Below are positions 52,944-63,063 of a stretch of 64,000 nucleotides of DNA, one piece after another. Source of the stretch: Symbiodinium microadriaticum (lineage: Eukaryota; Sar; Dinophyceae; Suessiales; Symbiodiniaceae); NCBI GenBank assembly GCA_001939145.1, contig LSRX01000678.1:192074-256073 (forward strand), in the 5' to 3' direction. The translations under genes and the position numbers were made by a program. How positions within the stretch are numbered: the stretch's first letter is position 1; each line of letters opens with the position of its first letter. The notes beneath the pieces were generated by a model. It was not told where the DNA came from. It did no database searches and saw only the letters and a program-made list of their open reading frames with translations.

Positions 52944-53155
52944 GTAGTGGTGGTGGTGCCAGCAGTAGCAGTAGTAGCAGCAGTAGCAGCAGTAGCAGTA
53001 GCAGCAGTAATTGTTGTCGTCGTAGTGGTATTCGTAGCCGTAGTCGCCGTCGGAGTGGCAGTGGCAGTTGCTGTGGCAGCGACAGCGGCAGGGGCAGTGG
53101 GCGCGATAGTGGGAGTGGCAGTACGTGTAGCAGCGGCAGCCGTAGTGGCAGTACA
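52791..53155. repeat. Composite TAG/CAG/TGG triplet repeat array
   Basis: Starts with about thirteen GTA units, passes into AGC units and then alternates AGC, AGT and GGT blocks. One 66-bp-like block (AGTGGTGGTGGTGCCAGC then AGT/AGC runs) appears twice, at about 52880 and 52945. After 53030 it decays to G/T/C-rich triplets. It lies directly before an exon at 53208, so it is probably intronic. Poly-Ala, poly-Ser, poly-Val and poly-Tyr frames here are by-products. Confidence 0.92.
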
Positions 53156-53207
53156 AGCGGTCACATTTCATATTGGCGGTGTGCAAGCATGCGTTTTGAT
53201 TTCGCAG

Positions 53208-54608
53208 GTTGCGGCGCAGCTGACGTCACTTGCGGCTCTTGAGGAAGCAAGGAAAATTGCAGCACGATTGGAGCTTCGAGCAAGAGTGACTTGGCAAAGA
53301 ATTGGGAGTTTCGTCGTTGGCTTGGCAGCCGGTGTGAGTGCTGCTTTTTTGGGATGCTCAATAACTCATCTTGTTCTCTAGCAATCAAGCATGCGTGACA
53401 AGGACCAACCCAACCTGGAGACCGGCGGCAAGGCTTCCATCGGCAAAGCCGCGGTGGATCCTGAGAGCACATCAGGTGCGAAGCTAGATGATGTGCAGCA
53501 AGCACAGACGCCAGAGCGGCTGAAGGAGGACAGTGCAGCTACTCCGAAGCAAGACGGATCGCAGAAGGTACTGCTGTCGTCCGACGTCGGCAGCCAACGC
53601 GTGTCTGTTGTGAAAGAGGACACTGTGCAGAAGGACAAGCCCTCTGCCGGAATGAATCGCGAGGAGTCACCTGGTAGAAAACAACACAGTTCGCAGACCG
53701 TGAGCGACGGCACAGACCACAATGAAGTGTCCAGCCCGAAGCCGACAGACTTTGACCGGGACGGTGCCAGTCAACGACATGCAGGGCAGGATATGCCTTT
53801 CAGAACTGGAGCATCGCAGGCTTCGCACAATGACCAAGCCTTGCAGACCTCTCAGCGTCTGCAGCCTGAAGCGGATGTTGACAGAAACAGCATGCCAAGC
53901 GGAAAGGAGCAGGCGTCACAACCGCTGCACAAGCTTGCAAGCGAAGTCGCTCCTCTTGTGCAGGAAGACGACACCCTTCGAAAGACGGGTGTGACGGAAC
54001 CTCGTTTTGATGCGAAGCAATCCTGCGTCAGCCCGGAGAGCGGAGACACCTTGGCTCTGAACCGGAATAGCCCCGCGAAGACGGACAAGCCTGCCAAGGA
54101 AGACGACCAGAGCATGGCGGGTGCAAAAAAGGACATTCCTGGTGCAAGCCAGGACGAGGGCACCAGTGCGAGGCAGCAGAGTGTTCAGACACAGAACGAT
54201 AAGCTTCAGCTTAACAGCCAGCAGAGCGACAAAGCTATCAAAGTGGACTCCAAAGTGACTGCTGGTGTGCAACAAGATGCCGCAGAAAAGATGTCATCCT
54301 CTGCCACCTTGGATGGCAACACTCCGGCTAGGGAGGCTTCCCACAAGATGGATGCAACAGAGGCTGCCAAGGATGATGGGCAGACGAAGGCGACAAAGGC
54401 ACATCGGAGAGCTGGAAAGTGCAAAGTATTGTGTAAGTCTTTCAGTTCTGCAGGCTATACTGAGTTGTTCGGCCTTGAGCATCGCTGGAATAAATGCAGG
54501 CACCTACCGTCGACACGCAATCTGCTTCCCCGTATGGCACTCGAAGAAGCTTGCGCGACTGCCAGTTGCGATGGAGCTTTTCTCACAAGACTCCCAGGCT
54601 CACCGTGA
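53208..54608 (+). CDS. Membrane-anchored or N-terminally helical protein with long disordered region
   Basis: The exon at 53208-53333 follows ttcgcag and reads VAAQLTSLAALEEARKIAAR, then RIGSFVVGLAAG. A GTGAGT donor at 53334 and tctag at 53381 bound a 48-nt intron in phase 0. The next exon starts 53382 (QSSMRDKDQPNLETGGKAS) and stays open for about 400 codons rich in Gln, Ser, Asp, Lys and Pro (QDEGTSARQQSVQTQNDKLQ, for example), which is a typical disordered region. After about 54420 the texture weakens (KAHRRAGKCKVLCKSF), so the exon probably ends near there and the stop at 54608 is not the real one. Possibly a membrane- or organelle-bound scaffold; no family is recognised. Confidence 0.6.
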
Positions 54609-55247
54609 TTCCGGACACCAAGGTGAAAGGGACCAGGGACGTTTCGTGGTTTTGGCATGTCTCCAAATGCAGAAGCAGTGCAAACAAGAGGTGGAGCTGC
54701 TGGGAGTAGAGCGGCACAAGACGCATCCGATGGCTTTCATCACATTGAACGAGGCATGGAGTTCCGTGGGACATCGAGGGACAGTGCGTCGTGAGAAGTC
54801 CTGCCAGGCGTCAGCTGCGAGAGCCATCATCGAGCAACAGCAGGAGTCCATCCTTGGAGTCCAGGCGGCGCCTTAGTCTCTGCTGTTCACACTCTGTACC
54901 TCGGCCGGAATTGTCAAAATGCAGGTGGAGCGTTGGGAGGCCTCCGATCAAGATCCGGCGGCCTTCCTACTTCTGTGGAAGGGCCATCGAGATGACCTCA
55001 AGGAGGTGGTGCACACGAGTTTCTGCTTCCGTCTTCTGTCCCAGATGGTGCAGAGGCGGCATTGACCACGTACTTCAAAAAGTTCATCGAGGGCATAAAC
55101 AAGGCGCCTAAGCCGAGGGTAGCGTTGCAGCAAGTCTTGGTCGGCATTGCAGCTGTCGTAGCCTTGGTCTCGAGGCGCGAGAGGTTGCAGCATCTGCCGG
55201 GTGCGACAGCCGTGCTCTGTTCTATGCACGGTACCGTGCCATCTTAA
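54494..55247 (+). CDS. Unidentified exons, C-terminal membrane segment
   Basis: Candidates: APTVDTQSASPYGTRRSLRD with RLTVIPDTKVKGTRDVSWFW (54.50-54.66 kb); MQKQCKQEVELLGVERHKTH to ASAARAIIEQQQESILGVQ (54.67-54.87 kb); VERWEASDQDPAAFLLLWKG with DLKEVVHTSFCFRLLSQ (54.92-55.05 kb); and DGAEAALTTYFKKFIEGINK with VALQQVLVGIAAVVALVSRR ending at a stop at 55245-55247. They may be the 3' part of the disordered-protein gene or a separate one. The last exon looks like a membrane anchor. Joins are not fixed. Confidence 0.4.
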
Positions 55248-55559
55248 GGTGTCCAACCGCTACTGCTAGAGCCAGTCACAGTTCAAGACAATGCCCGATC
55301 GGTTTTAGCATGCCTGTCCTGGACTGGACGTGCCTTTCGTAGGACATGTAGGACTCGTAAGTGACGGGCACTGAGTAGCGAGTGGCTGCGTTCTTTCTGG
55401 GCTCGAGCTTTCACGGAGTCGGGAAGTTTTGAAGTGGGGCATCTCTGTCAGCGCTCTGTGGCTTCAAGCGCACAGGAGCCTCTAAGGCAGGATGCGGCTG
55501 CGCAACGTCGTGGTTGGCCTCATGTGCAGTGGCATTTAGTTTCCGCCGCGCTTCCAGGA

Positions 55560-56410
55560 ATGGCGAAGCATCATCCTGACCTCATCATGTGTCGAAAGCA
55601 ATGTGGTATCGCCATTGGCACCGTGCTGAGTTTCTGCAGTATCGCAAAATTTTGATATTATGTCTGGATGCTGGAAGTCTGTGCGCTCGAGGCCGCTTGT
55701 GCGAGAAGTGCGATGGCAAATGCGTGATCTGTGACTCATATGCGCGTGGCTCAGTTACAAACATCCGGTTGGGTACGGTCCTTTGCATAATGAATCTGGC
55801 AGGTGAGACCTAGCCAGCTTGCTCGAGTTTGTGACGAGTGCAACTACGGTGCGCCCCTGCCTCCCGTTCAATCGCAGTCAAGAGCCTATGTGAAGCTTCG
55901 CAGGAAGCTACCAGGGTCGTTGTGTCATCTGCGGTGGCGCTGGCATCTCCGATGCTTTCTACTGCAAGGATGTTGCGCAACATTGCGTTCAGAAAGTTCC
56001 TGCTGCCCGGGCTGAGCTAGTGTAGCTGTCCAGGGGCCATAGTGCAGCAAGGCTTGGGCCGAGGTCAGAGTTTTCGATAAGGCCATGGTCCACCAACATG
56101 TCTCCTCGTGGCTCATCCAAACCTCCAAACCGCTTCGACAAGATTCGTAGTGCTTCGTACTGGTTGCAGGAGTGTTGCCAATGCGAGAAGGCAGGCCCAG
56201 GGCCCGAGATGTCCCGAGTGGGCATCGCGATGCCACAACGCGGTGATCCTGCTTTGCAGGATCGAGATGGATGCCCCAAGATTGTCAACCTTGGCACTGC
56301 CCGGACAGATCTGTTCTACGAGCGCAAGAAGCGTGCACCTTACGACCGCTACACGTTGCGAAGACATGTTCACACTGCAGTGTATAAGGTATGGGTTCAA
56401 ATCGCGGTGA
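55560..56410 (+). CDS. PHF5A: PHF5A/Rds3, SF3b subunit of the U2 snRNP, seven exons
   Basis: Core SF3b protein that helps hold the branch-point adenosine in the U2 snRNP; also linked to transcription. Exons 55560-55617 ([20 protein letters not shown]), 55692-55741 ([16 protein letters not shown]), 55803-55848 ([16 protein letters not shown]), 55904-55968 ([20 protein letters not shown]), 56170-56190 (ECCQCEK), 56260-56330 ([20 protein letters not shown] then ERKK) and 56389-56410 (YGFKSR and TGA). Joined, they give 110 residues, the length of human PHF5A, with the Cys zinc-knot pattern kept. Donors are GC, GC, GT, GA, GC and GC; every acceptor is AG followed by G. Intron lengths are 74, 61, 55, 201, 69 and 58 nt. 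Exon 5 is only 21 nt. Identity is secure because each exon matches a known segment in order. Confidence 0.97.
55618..55691 (+). other. PHF5A intron 1 (GC-AG)
   Basis: Starts gcaccg, ends ctcgag, next base G. The join restores the Gly-Arg-Leu-Cys sequence of the family in phase 1. Confidence 0.92.
55969..56169 (+). other. PHF5A intron 4 (GA-AG)
   Basis: Starts gatgtt, ends gttgcag. Joins TAC TGC AAG to GAG TGT TGC in phase 0, giving Tyr-Cys-Lys-Glu-Cys as in homologs. GA donors are rare outside dinoflagellates. Confidence 0.85.
56170..56190 (+). other. PHF5A 21-nt microexon
   Basis: Codes ECCQCEK. Bounded by ttgcag and by a GC donor (gcaggc). Needed to bridge the flanking exons; the human protein has ECTIQEK in this place. 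Confidence 0.92.
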
Positions 56411-57029
56411 GGATGGCAAGCCCCCCACCAGACGGGGAATGTAACGTAGCAGTCAGAGACAAGGTACAGGTGTTGTGGGATTGTTGGCTCAGTTTTCGTT
56501 CCAGCCTTGTTTCGAGATTTCCTGATGTCACGAGTTACTACTCTATAGTGAGCTGCACTGCACCGGCAGTACAGGGCACAGCTGGCGGAAAAGATGCCAC
56601 ATTTCCAGTGCAAGATTCGCAACGCTGTTGGATTGCCTGAGTGTTCCAGTGAGCCCGCCGCAGGAAGGACAAGAATGCGCAGCTTTCTGCCGCCTCCTCT
56701 GCAGCTGCAGCATCTCTCGTGGTCCAGGCCCTCTAAAGCTTCACAAGTCTCTCTGTTTGTGTCTCTGGGCCATGGGATAAGTGGGGTTCAGGCGCCCAAG
56801 GCCGAGCCGAAGGCAGAGCCCAAGGCGAAGCCGAAGGTCCGGGGGCCACTCCGGGGCTCGGGCCCGGCCAGGGCCGCTAGGGAGAAGTAGGGATGGGGCT
56901 CTTCCGCACCTGTGTATCCTGTGTATGCTACAGTGAATGGATCATGCTTGCAGTGCTTCGCCTGTGGCTGTCCTGGTCAGAAACTGCGTCTCGGAGGGGT
57001 CACTGGACTTGGGTGTTTTTGGATGGCTG

Positions 57030-58984
57030 CAAGCCTGCATCAGGTCGCATTGAACCCAGAGCAGCAGAAAGCATTCATCGAGCAGCAGAGACTCGGAAGC
57101 AGTCCTTGTTCACCCTCGTTTGGATGTTCCCCAGTACCGCCGCAGTTCGTCGTATGGTTACTAGACTCCGATCCCACGTGCTATGATTGTGTCTGCAAGG
57201 ATGAAGCAAGTGCACCAGAAGCAGGCCGGGCCCGGAGCTCTTTCTGGCCGTAAGCGATCTGAGCTGACGAAGCCGTGCATCCTGCGCCAAGAGGCCGCAC
57301 AGGAGCTGCAAGAGAACCTGCAGAGGGTGGCTCAGGACGCTTCGAAGGGCCGAAGAGCTCAGCATCTGCCCTGTCAACTGCTGGCCAGGAGATTCAGCTG
57401 CGTCAAAACATGCTGGAGCACTTCAAGAACCAGGTGCGGGAGACGTTGCCGGACTGCTTTCGTTTGCATTGTGCTTGCTCAGGACCTATCCACGTTGCCA
57501 GTTTCAGAGCGGAACTTGTTGGCGCAGCACCTCGGCTGCAGCCACGTCTGGCCGTGGGAGAGCAGCAGCGAACCTCCTGATGTATCGAGCTTCGCTGCTC
57601 CAGGTCTAGTGAGGACAGTCCGCAGGCTCCTGATGCTCATCTTGCTGCAAACCACGTGCTTTTTGAGTTATCCCGGCCCCGCTGATGCTCCCGCTATCCG
57701 CCTCTTTGCCGTGGGAAGGGCCTGTAACGGGCCTGTTTGAACTGGTACCCACGGGCCTGCCAGTCCAGGTGCTCGAACCAACAAGTGTTCTGTGGAAGCG
57801 GCGGAAGAGCATAACTGATCCGAAGCCGAGGTTGCAGTCGGAGCTCCAACATTTTCAAGAGCAGCGGATTGTTTTGGAGCTGCCTGTCTTCAACCAGCAG
57901 TGCATGGCAATTCTCATGAAGTGTCCAGCAAGTTGCAAATGGTGCCACAGGCAAGCTGCCGCCAAAGAACTAGGTGCCCCTGCGGCCCAGGCACTGCAAG
58001 CCCAAAATATGCAGCAGCGAGAGCAAGAGGTGCATGCTGAGCCTCGAGCCACAGCCACAGCACAGAAAGGCGTACTAGGCACGGACCAGCACCAGCACAC
58101 ACCGACACAACAGCAAGGCCTTCACCAACAGGCACCACCTCCACCACCTCCGCCACAGCCACAGCAAAATCAGCAGCAGAAAGAGCAAGAGCAGTTGGCC
58201 CAAATGGCCCAGCTGCAGATGCAGCAAATGCAAGAAGCACAAATGCAGCACCAGATGCAACAGCAGGCCCGGTCGCTCAGCCTTGCCGCGCGGTTGCTGG
58301 CAGTGTCTGGCTGCGCAGCTTTTCGTCAGAATCTGCAAGCCGTCGATGCGCCACGATTTCACCTGAGGTCCTGTCTAAAAGCTGCAGTGTCGGACAGCAG
58401 TATAAATATACCTCTCAGAGCGTTGGGTGGCTTCCTGCTGGAACTAGAACTTGCTCCTCCTTCTTGTGGAAAGGTAGTTTAGTTTTTCCATGCCTGCCCC
58501 GTCCCAACTTGTGCTGCTCGAGCTTCCGACTGCATGGAAGCCAGCGACTAGAGCTTTCCCGATTCCCGGTCTCCGAATAAATCGGATTTGTTCTCCAGAT
58601 CACATAGAGTCTCACATGATGATCGAGAGTCCAACAAGTCTTACCGAGTGTACATTCCGGGTTTATTGCGTTGAGATTGATGCTTGAGCTCGAGCCTAAA
58701 GCTTGCACCAGAAAATTTGCTTGCAGGCACTCATGCAGCAGCTGCAGCAGGCGCAGATGCAGCAAATGCAGATGGCGCATTTGCAGCAAGCCCACATGCA
58801 GCAGGCAAATGTGCAGCAACCCCAGCAGACACACTTAATTCAACAGCAACAACCTCAACATCAGCCACAGCAGCAACAGCAGCCACAGCAGCAACAGCAG
58901 CAACAGCAGCAGCATCAGCAACAGCAGCAGCATCGGCAGCAGGCGCAGCAGCATCAACATCAAAAGTTGCATCAGCATCAGCAT

Positions 58985-59036
<52 letters not shown>

Positions 59037-59684
59037 GTCAGGTGCGGCACTCGCCGTTCCAGGCCTTTGGCTCTGCCGAACTACTACCCCGGCTGACAAG
59101 TTGTCTGCAATTGTCGCGCTTGCTTGTGCCTTTGGGTCCCAAGCAGGTCGGCGGGCGGCTTCCACAGGAAACACCGAAAGTCGGGATGCCAGGCGACCGG
59201 GAGAGTTTGGGTCTGTTGTGTCTTGCCAACTTGATGCTGTCTTTGGCTTGTCGCACTCTCCAGTCGAGTCAAGCCAGGTAATGCTGTGGGCGCAGGTGCC
59301 CCGGCAGCCGAGGCTGGTGTTGCGTGTGCACATGAGGCATGCCCGAAATTTCTCGTCATGAATGCAGGTTCCTGCCCACCCGATCATGGCGCCACCTCCG
59401 CCAGCGCCTGTCAAAGCCCGCCTGAGTGAAAAGAGCAAAGAGCCAAAGATTCCGAGCTGATGGAACGTGAGACAGGCGCAGATCACGGCACCACCGCCAA
59501 GCTTGGAGATTGCTCCGTGCACTGCAGGTAGGACGACTCAATTCGAGTGCAACCCAAGCTGACCCGAACTGCGAGAACTTGAAACCAAGGCACCACTGCC
59601 AAGGCCGGTGGCCCGAAGCCCAAGGGCACGGCCACGGCCATTGCGATTGGGCCTGTTCCGCCCCCTCCAAAATCGATGCCCAAG
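57030..59684 (+). CDS. Polyglutamine and proline-rich protein, multi-exon, unidentified
   Basis: Early candidate exons: LNPEQQKAFIEQQR (about 57050) and EIQLRQNMLEHFKNQVRETL (about 57401). A longer exon to 58266 has LQSELQHFQEQRIVLELPVF then a Gln/Met-rich coil (MAQLQMQQMQEAQMQHQMQ). Intron 58267-58726 (GC-AG), exon 58727-59041 (ALMQQLQQAQMQQMQMAHLQ, then a pure Gln run from 17 CAG codons), intron 59042-59367 (GT-AG), exon 59368-59415 (VPAHPIMAPPPPAPVK), intron 59416-59475 (GC-AG), exon 59476-59527 (AQITAPPPSLEIAPCTA), intron 59528-59589 (GT-AG), exon 59590-59684 (TAKAGGPKPKGTATAIAIGP to PPPPKSMPK). Phases agree at each join. Gln-rich proteins of this kind are often transcription co-regulators or RNA-granule proteins; no family is recognised. 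The gene may go on to 61863. Confidence 0.65.
58985..59035 (+). repeat. CAG repeat, 17 units, coding for Gln
   Basis: Uninterrupted CAG run inside the Gln-rich exon. The frame is set by the conserved phase at both exon ends, so it is polyglutamine rather than poly-Ala or poly-Ser. Confidence 0.95.
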
Positions 59685-60302
59685 GTGCGCAGCTTGGAAC
59701 CGTTACATGCTACTTACATGCTGCAACGCTGTTGTGGGTGCACATGCGTACTCGAGGCGACCGCGATGTTGGTTGGCCACTCAGTCGAGGGGTCGTGCAT
59801 TGGCTGAACCAAGATCCTTCGCTGCCAACCATGGTGTACATCAGTCGCCGCCACAACCGTGCAGCTATATCGTACGCGTGCAGGATGTTAGACGGAACCA
59901 ATCGCACTACGATGCGCCATTGCCTGTAGTGACTGTAGTGTTGCAGAAGGCAGAGCATCCCCGGCACAGAGGCAGGGAGAAGAAAGCATGGCTGCTCAGA
60001 GGGTTAGTGTTGCACGCCTGTGTGTTGCCTAGCACATGTTCGAACGACTCGCAGGAGCCTCAGACAGCAAGGAACAGCGAGAGAAGCCGCTTTCCCAATC
60101 CATCTGAGACACTGGCAGATTTCAGAATGAAGACAGCTTGCGAATCACGTGGAAGTCGCTCCAGACAAGAGCTTCAGCCATGTTGCAAGCACCGCCGTCG
60201 TTTGCAAGTTGCAGTTGAACTCAATCTGGATGCTGCGCTTCAGGCCTGCGACCTCCTACTCCGAAGCTCTCAAAGAGGCTTCCACTTCCACGCCGGGGCG
60301 AA

Positions 60303-60503
60303 TTGCCAGATGTAGCGGACATTCATCAAGGTGACTGGCTGCCTACTGCAGGAGCAAGCTGGTGGCATACGCAAAGTATCAAGTGGGATGGCGATGCGTG
60401 CCCGTCTGAGCTGCGCGGACCGCACAAAGCACAACAATTTTGGAACCATGAAGAAACTTTGACAGGCTTGCCCGAGGAGCTGGAGAAAGAAAGGCCGGCA
60501 TAG
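60303..60503 (+). CDS. Unidentified short ORF or last exon
   Basis: Reads DVADIHQGDWLPTAGASWWH, KWDGDACPSELRGPHKAQQF and LTGLPEELEKERPA with a TAG at 60501-60503. The Trp-rich acidic texture is protein-like. No family is recognised. Confidence 0.35.
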   Translation: MPDVADIHQGDWLPTAGASWWHTQSIKWDGDACPSELRGPHKAQQFWNHEETLTGLPEELEKERPA

Positions 60504-61760
60504 GACGTGGGGCTCTATGAGTACAGGAGAGGTATAAGAGAGAAGCAGTAAACCTCACTCGCCGACATTTGGAGGCGGAGAGGGCGTCCTGGGGGCTGGG
60601 ATGAAGGCCTGGTTGCTGTCGTTAGACACTGCTCAAACTCCGCTCCGAGTGATTTGACAGTTTAGAGGTTCAGCTCAGTAAAATCAGAGCTATCCGCAGA
60701 CACCGGGCTATAAATGCGAACAACAGGAACGACAAGACACCCCTAGCACGAGCAGATTTGTCGAGCTTGGCTCCAAGCAAGGGAATGTAACCAAAGAACT
60801 TGGCCATTCAGCAGGCCATAGGGTGCAACAACTGCCTATGAAGTTTGGATCTGATAGACGAAACACTGCGTGCTCACACCGTCTGGGATTGCCCAGTTTC
60901 CTTTGGTGCCTGGACCAGGTCCGCCAAGAGAGCGCAGCGATGTCCTGAAGGCGAGGTGCCCGAGTTGTAAAGCGCAACGAGTTCAAACAGACGTGGCTTC
61001 GGATCGGCGTACCTTTTCCCGAAATGCGTAAGTCATTGTTTCCAACGACTCACGGGAAGCGGCCGAGCTCGAACACGGCTAATGAGGGTTGGATCCTCAG
61101 CATCCATACAGTGTGGCGCATCAGCCGGTTGTTTTCTAAAATAAGGTCGTCGTTTCTAGCCTGCTCAGACTTGCTCGAGTGCGCTTGCTAGGGTCTGTTG
61201 GAAGCGGGAAAGTCTGATGTAGGGCGAGTTGCTTTCACCACATGTTTCCCCTTAGATTGTTGCGGCTTGCAAGCCTGCATATTAGTCTTGCCATCTTATG
61301 AGCTGTTTCCACCTTGATGCAGAAGATCCTCGAATCGCGAGGTGCGTATGTTTACATATAGATTTGCCGGTTCGTTCTGGCTCGTCCTTGCTCCAAAGTT
61401 CAGACTAATTCCTGAGCACTGTAGCCTTGCTTTGCGATGAAGGTTTTTGTTCCCTTGGGCTGTATCGGGATCGGGGCAGACACAGAAGCTTGTTGCGAGA
61501 GAGACATGAGCCTCCATTTAATCTAAGAAACCTGATTTGCAGTACTGCTCAGTAGTTTTCAGTGGTCGGACCCGCGCTGAACGAACATGAAGCCCCCAGT
61601 AGGTTCGTCAATGATACGAGATTGTCTTGGTGCTCGCTGCGGAGTGTGAAAGCCAGCACTCGCCGAGTTGTGCACAGGACATACCGGCTGAGAAGTCCGA
61701 TCCTCGGCTTGCATGACGAGACTTGGCCTAGCCGCCAGGTTTCAGACACACTTGCAGAGA
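60504..61760. other. No gene supported
   Basis: Frames are short. The minus-strand frames at 60708-60986 and 61296-61517 lack texture. It may be intron between the Pro-rich exons. Confidence 0.35.
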
Positions 61761-61777
61761 CATTGCGACTGATGCAA

Positions 61778-61863
61778 GGTGGAGTGGCGCCCCTCCGGCA
61801 CCTCCAATGCCGAAGCCCGCGGGCCGGATACCCGGCTCCGTCATTCCCAACTTGCTGGTTTAG
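61778..61863 (+). CDS. Proline-rich last exon, possibly of the polyglutamine gene
   Basis: After gatgcaag the frame reads WSGAPPAPPMPKPAGRIPGS and VIPNLLV with a TAG at 61861-61863. It resembles the PPPPKSMPK exon in style, but 2 kb separates them and the link is a guess. Confidence 0.3.
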
Positions 61864-62033
61864 GAAGCTTGGGTATGTGTGGGGGGCTTCTGCTCAGAGT
61901 ATGAGGAGCAGCTTGTTGGAAAGCATGAGGTCTCCCAGGACCTGGTGGTCCTGGTCCCGGTGGCCGCGGTGCGTTTCGGACTCTGCGGCGGGCCAAGCAT
62001 CTTCACGGAAGGATTCACGCCATCACACACCAT

Positions 62034-62255
62034 TTGAGGTTGCCTGCTGCAGCAACACCGGTTGCTGGAGAGGCGAGTGGGACGGGCTCGGGAGGTCGCG
62101 AGGAAGCGTTCAGACTCGGAGGGATTCCGTCTTCCCTCCCTGACCAATTCGAAGTCGCCGGTGCCAGGCACGGCCACCAAGTCTTGGTCGAATCAGGCGG
62201 GTTGGGTGCACCAAAAGGGCGTAGCAAGAGGTTCTGGCATGTTCTGGCAGCATAG
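62034..62255 (+). CDS. Unidentified ORF, candidate exon
   Basis: MRLPAAATPVAGEASGTGSG, then RLGGIPSSLPDQFEVAGARH and GHQVLVESGGLGAPKGRSKR, ending at 62255. It has reasonable protein texture over 70 codons. No family is recognised; an overlapping frame (62062-62658) is less convincing. Confidence 0.35.
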   Translation: MRLPAAATPVAGEASGTGSGGREEAFRLGGIPSSLPDQFEVAGARHGHQVLVESGGLGAPKGRSKRFWHVLAA

Positions 62256-63063
62256 AGGCCTTGTGAGAGTTGTGATGAGTTGTGTCACACCACTGACTGA
62301 CGCGGCCCAGGGTCGGCGGTCAGGAGGACAGCCATGCCAGCGTGTTCACACGCCAAAGGCGGCAGGAGCCGGGTCCTTGGCGTGGAGAGTCCAGGAAGAA
62401 ACTCTCAAAGCACTGCACTGGCACTGCTCGGACGAAGGTCCTTCCCAAGCGATCGGGAGCCCGGCTCGTCCACGGGCGTCCGGTGCTCAGCCTCAAACTG
62501 GCAGCCGTGATCAAAAACGGCTGGAGATGACGGAAGCCGCAGCAAAAACCCGCTACTCAGCTACTCCGGCTGCCTCCGGGCTCGCACTTCAAGAATCTGG
62601 GCGATCCACCTGTTGCTTGGTCTTCTGCGATGCTGGAGCAGAATTCGCTCGCGATTGAGACAGGATTGGGCAACTGTCAAGCGCTACCAGACGACAAATC
62701 ACACGTTCAGGGACACCGGTATGCTCTGTGCACGTGCATCATTTCATGCCGCTTTTAGTCCACTCAAAAGGAATGTCCAACGCGCAAGAGGCCCGCTTTA
62801 TCCCCCCCTTCCAAAATTGAATGAAGGCGAACCCGTCAGTCAGAGAAGCCACATGGATGCTGGTCGAAAAAGCGGAGCGAACGTGCCCAGATGCAGGTGG
62901 GCCTGGATGTAGTATTGCAAAAGGCCTGTGCGATCCCATGTTGTGCTTTGTCTACCCTCCAGACTCTCGACTATAGATTGCCGGTTCCTGCGGGACACTC
63001 CCCTCGGTTTCTTGAGAACTGGTGTGTTTCCGAGGCTACAACCGCACCGAGAAGTGATGTTGC

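Noticed and set aside
52647-53381. Poly-Val/Ala, poly-Ser and poly-Tyr/Cys frames
   Set aside because: Translation of the composite triplet repeat; no codon is constrained.
56386-56412. ggttcaaatc as a tRNA T-loop
   Set aside because: It is the last exon of PHF5A (YGFKSR and stop).
58731-59522. 263-aa Ala-rich frame on the minus strand
   Set aside because: Complement of the CAG/Gln exon; poly-Ala arises from the repeat.
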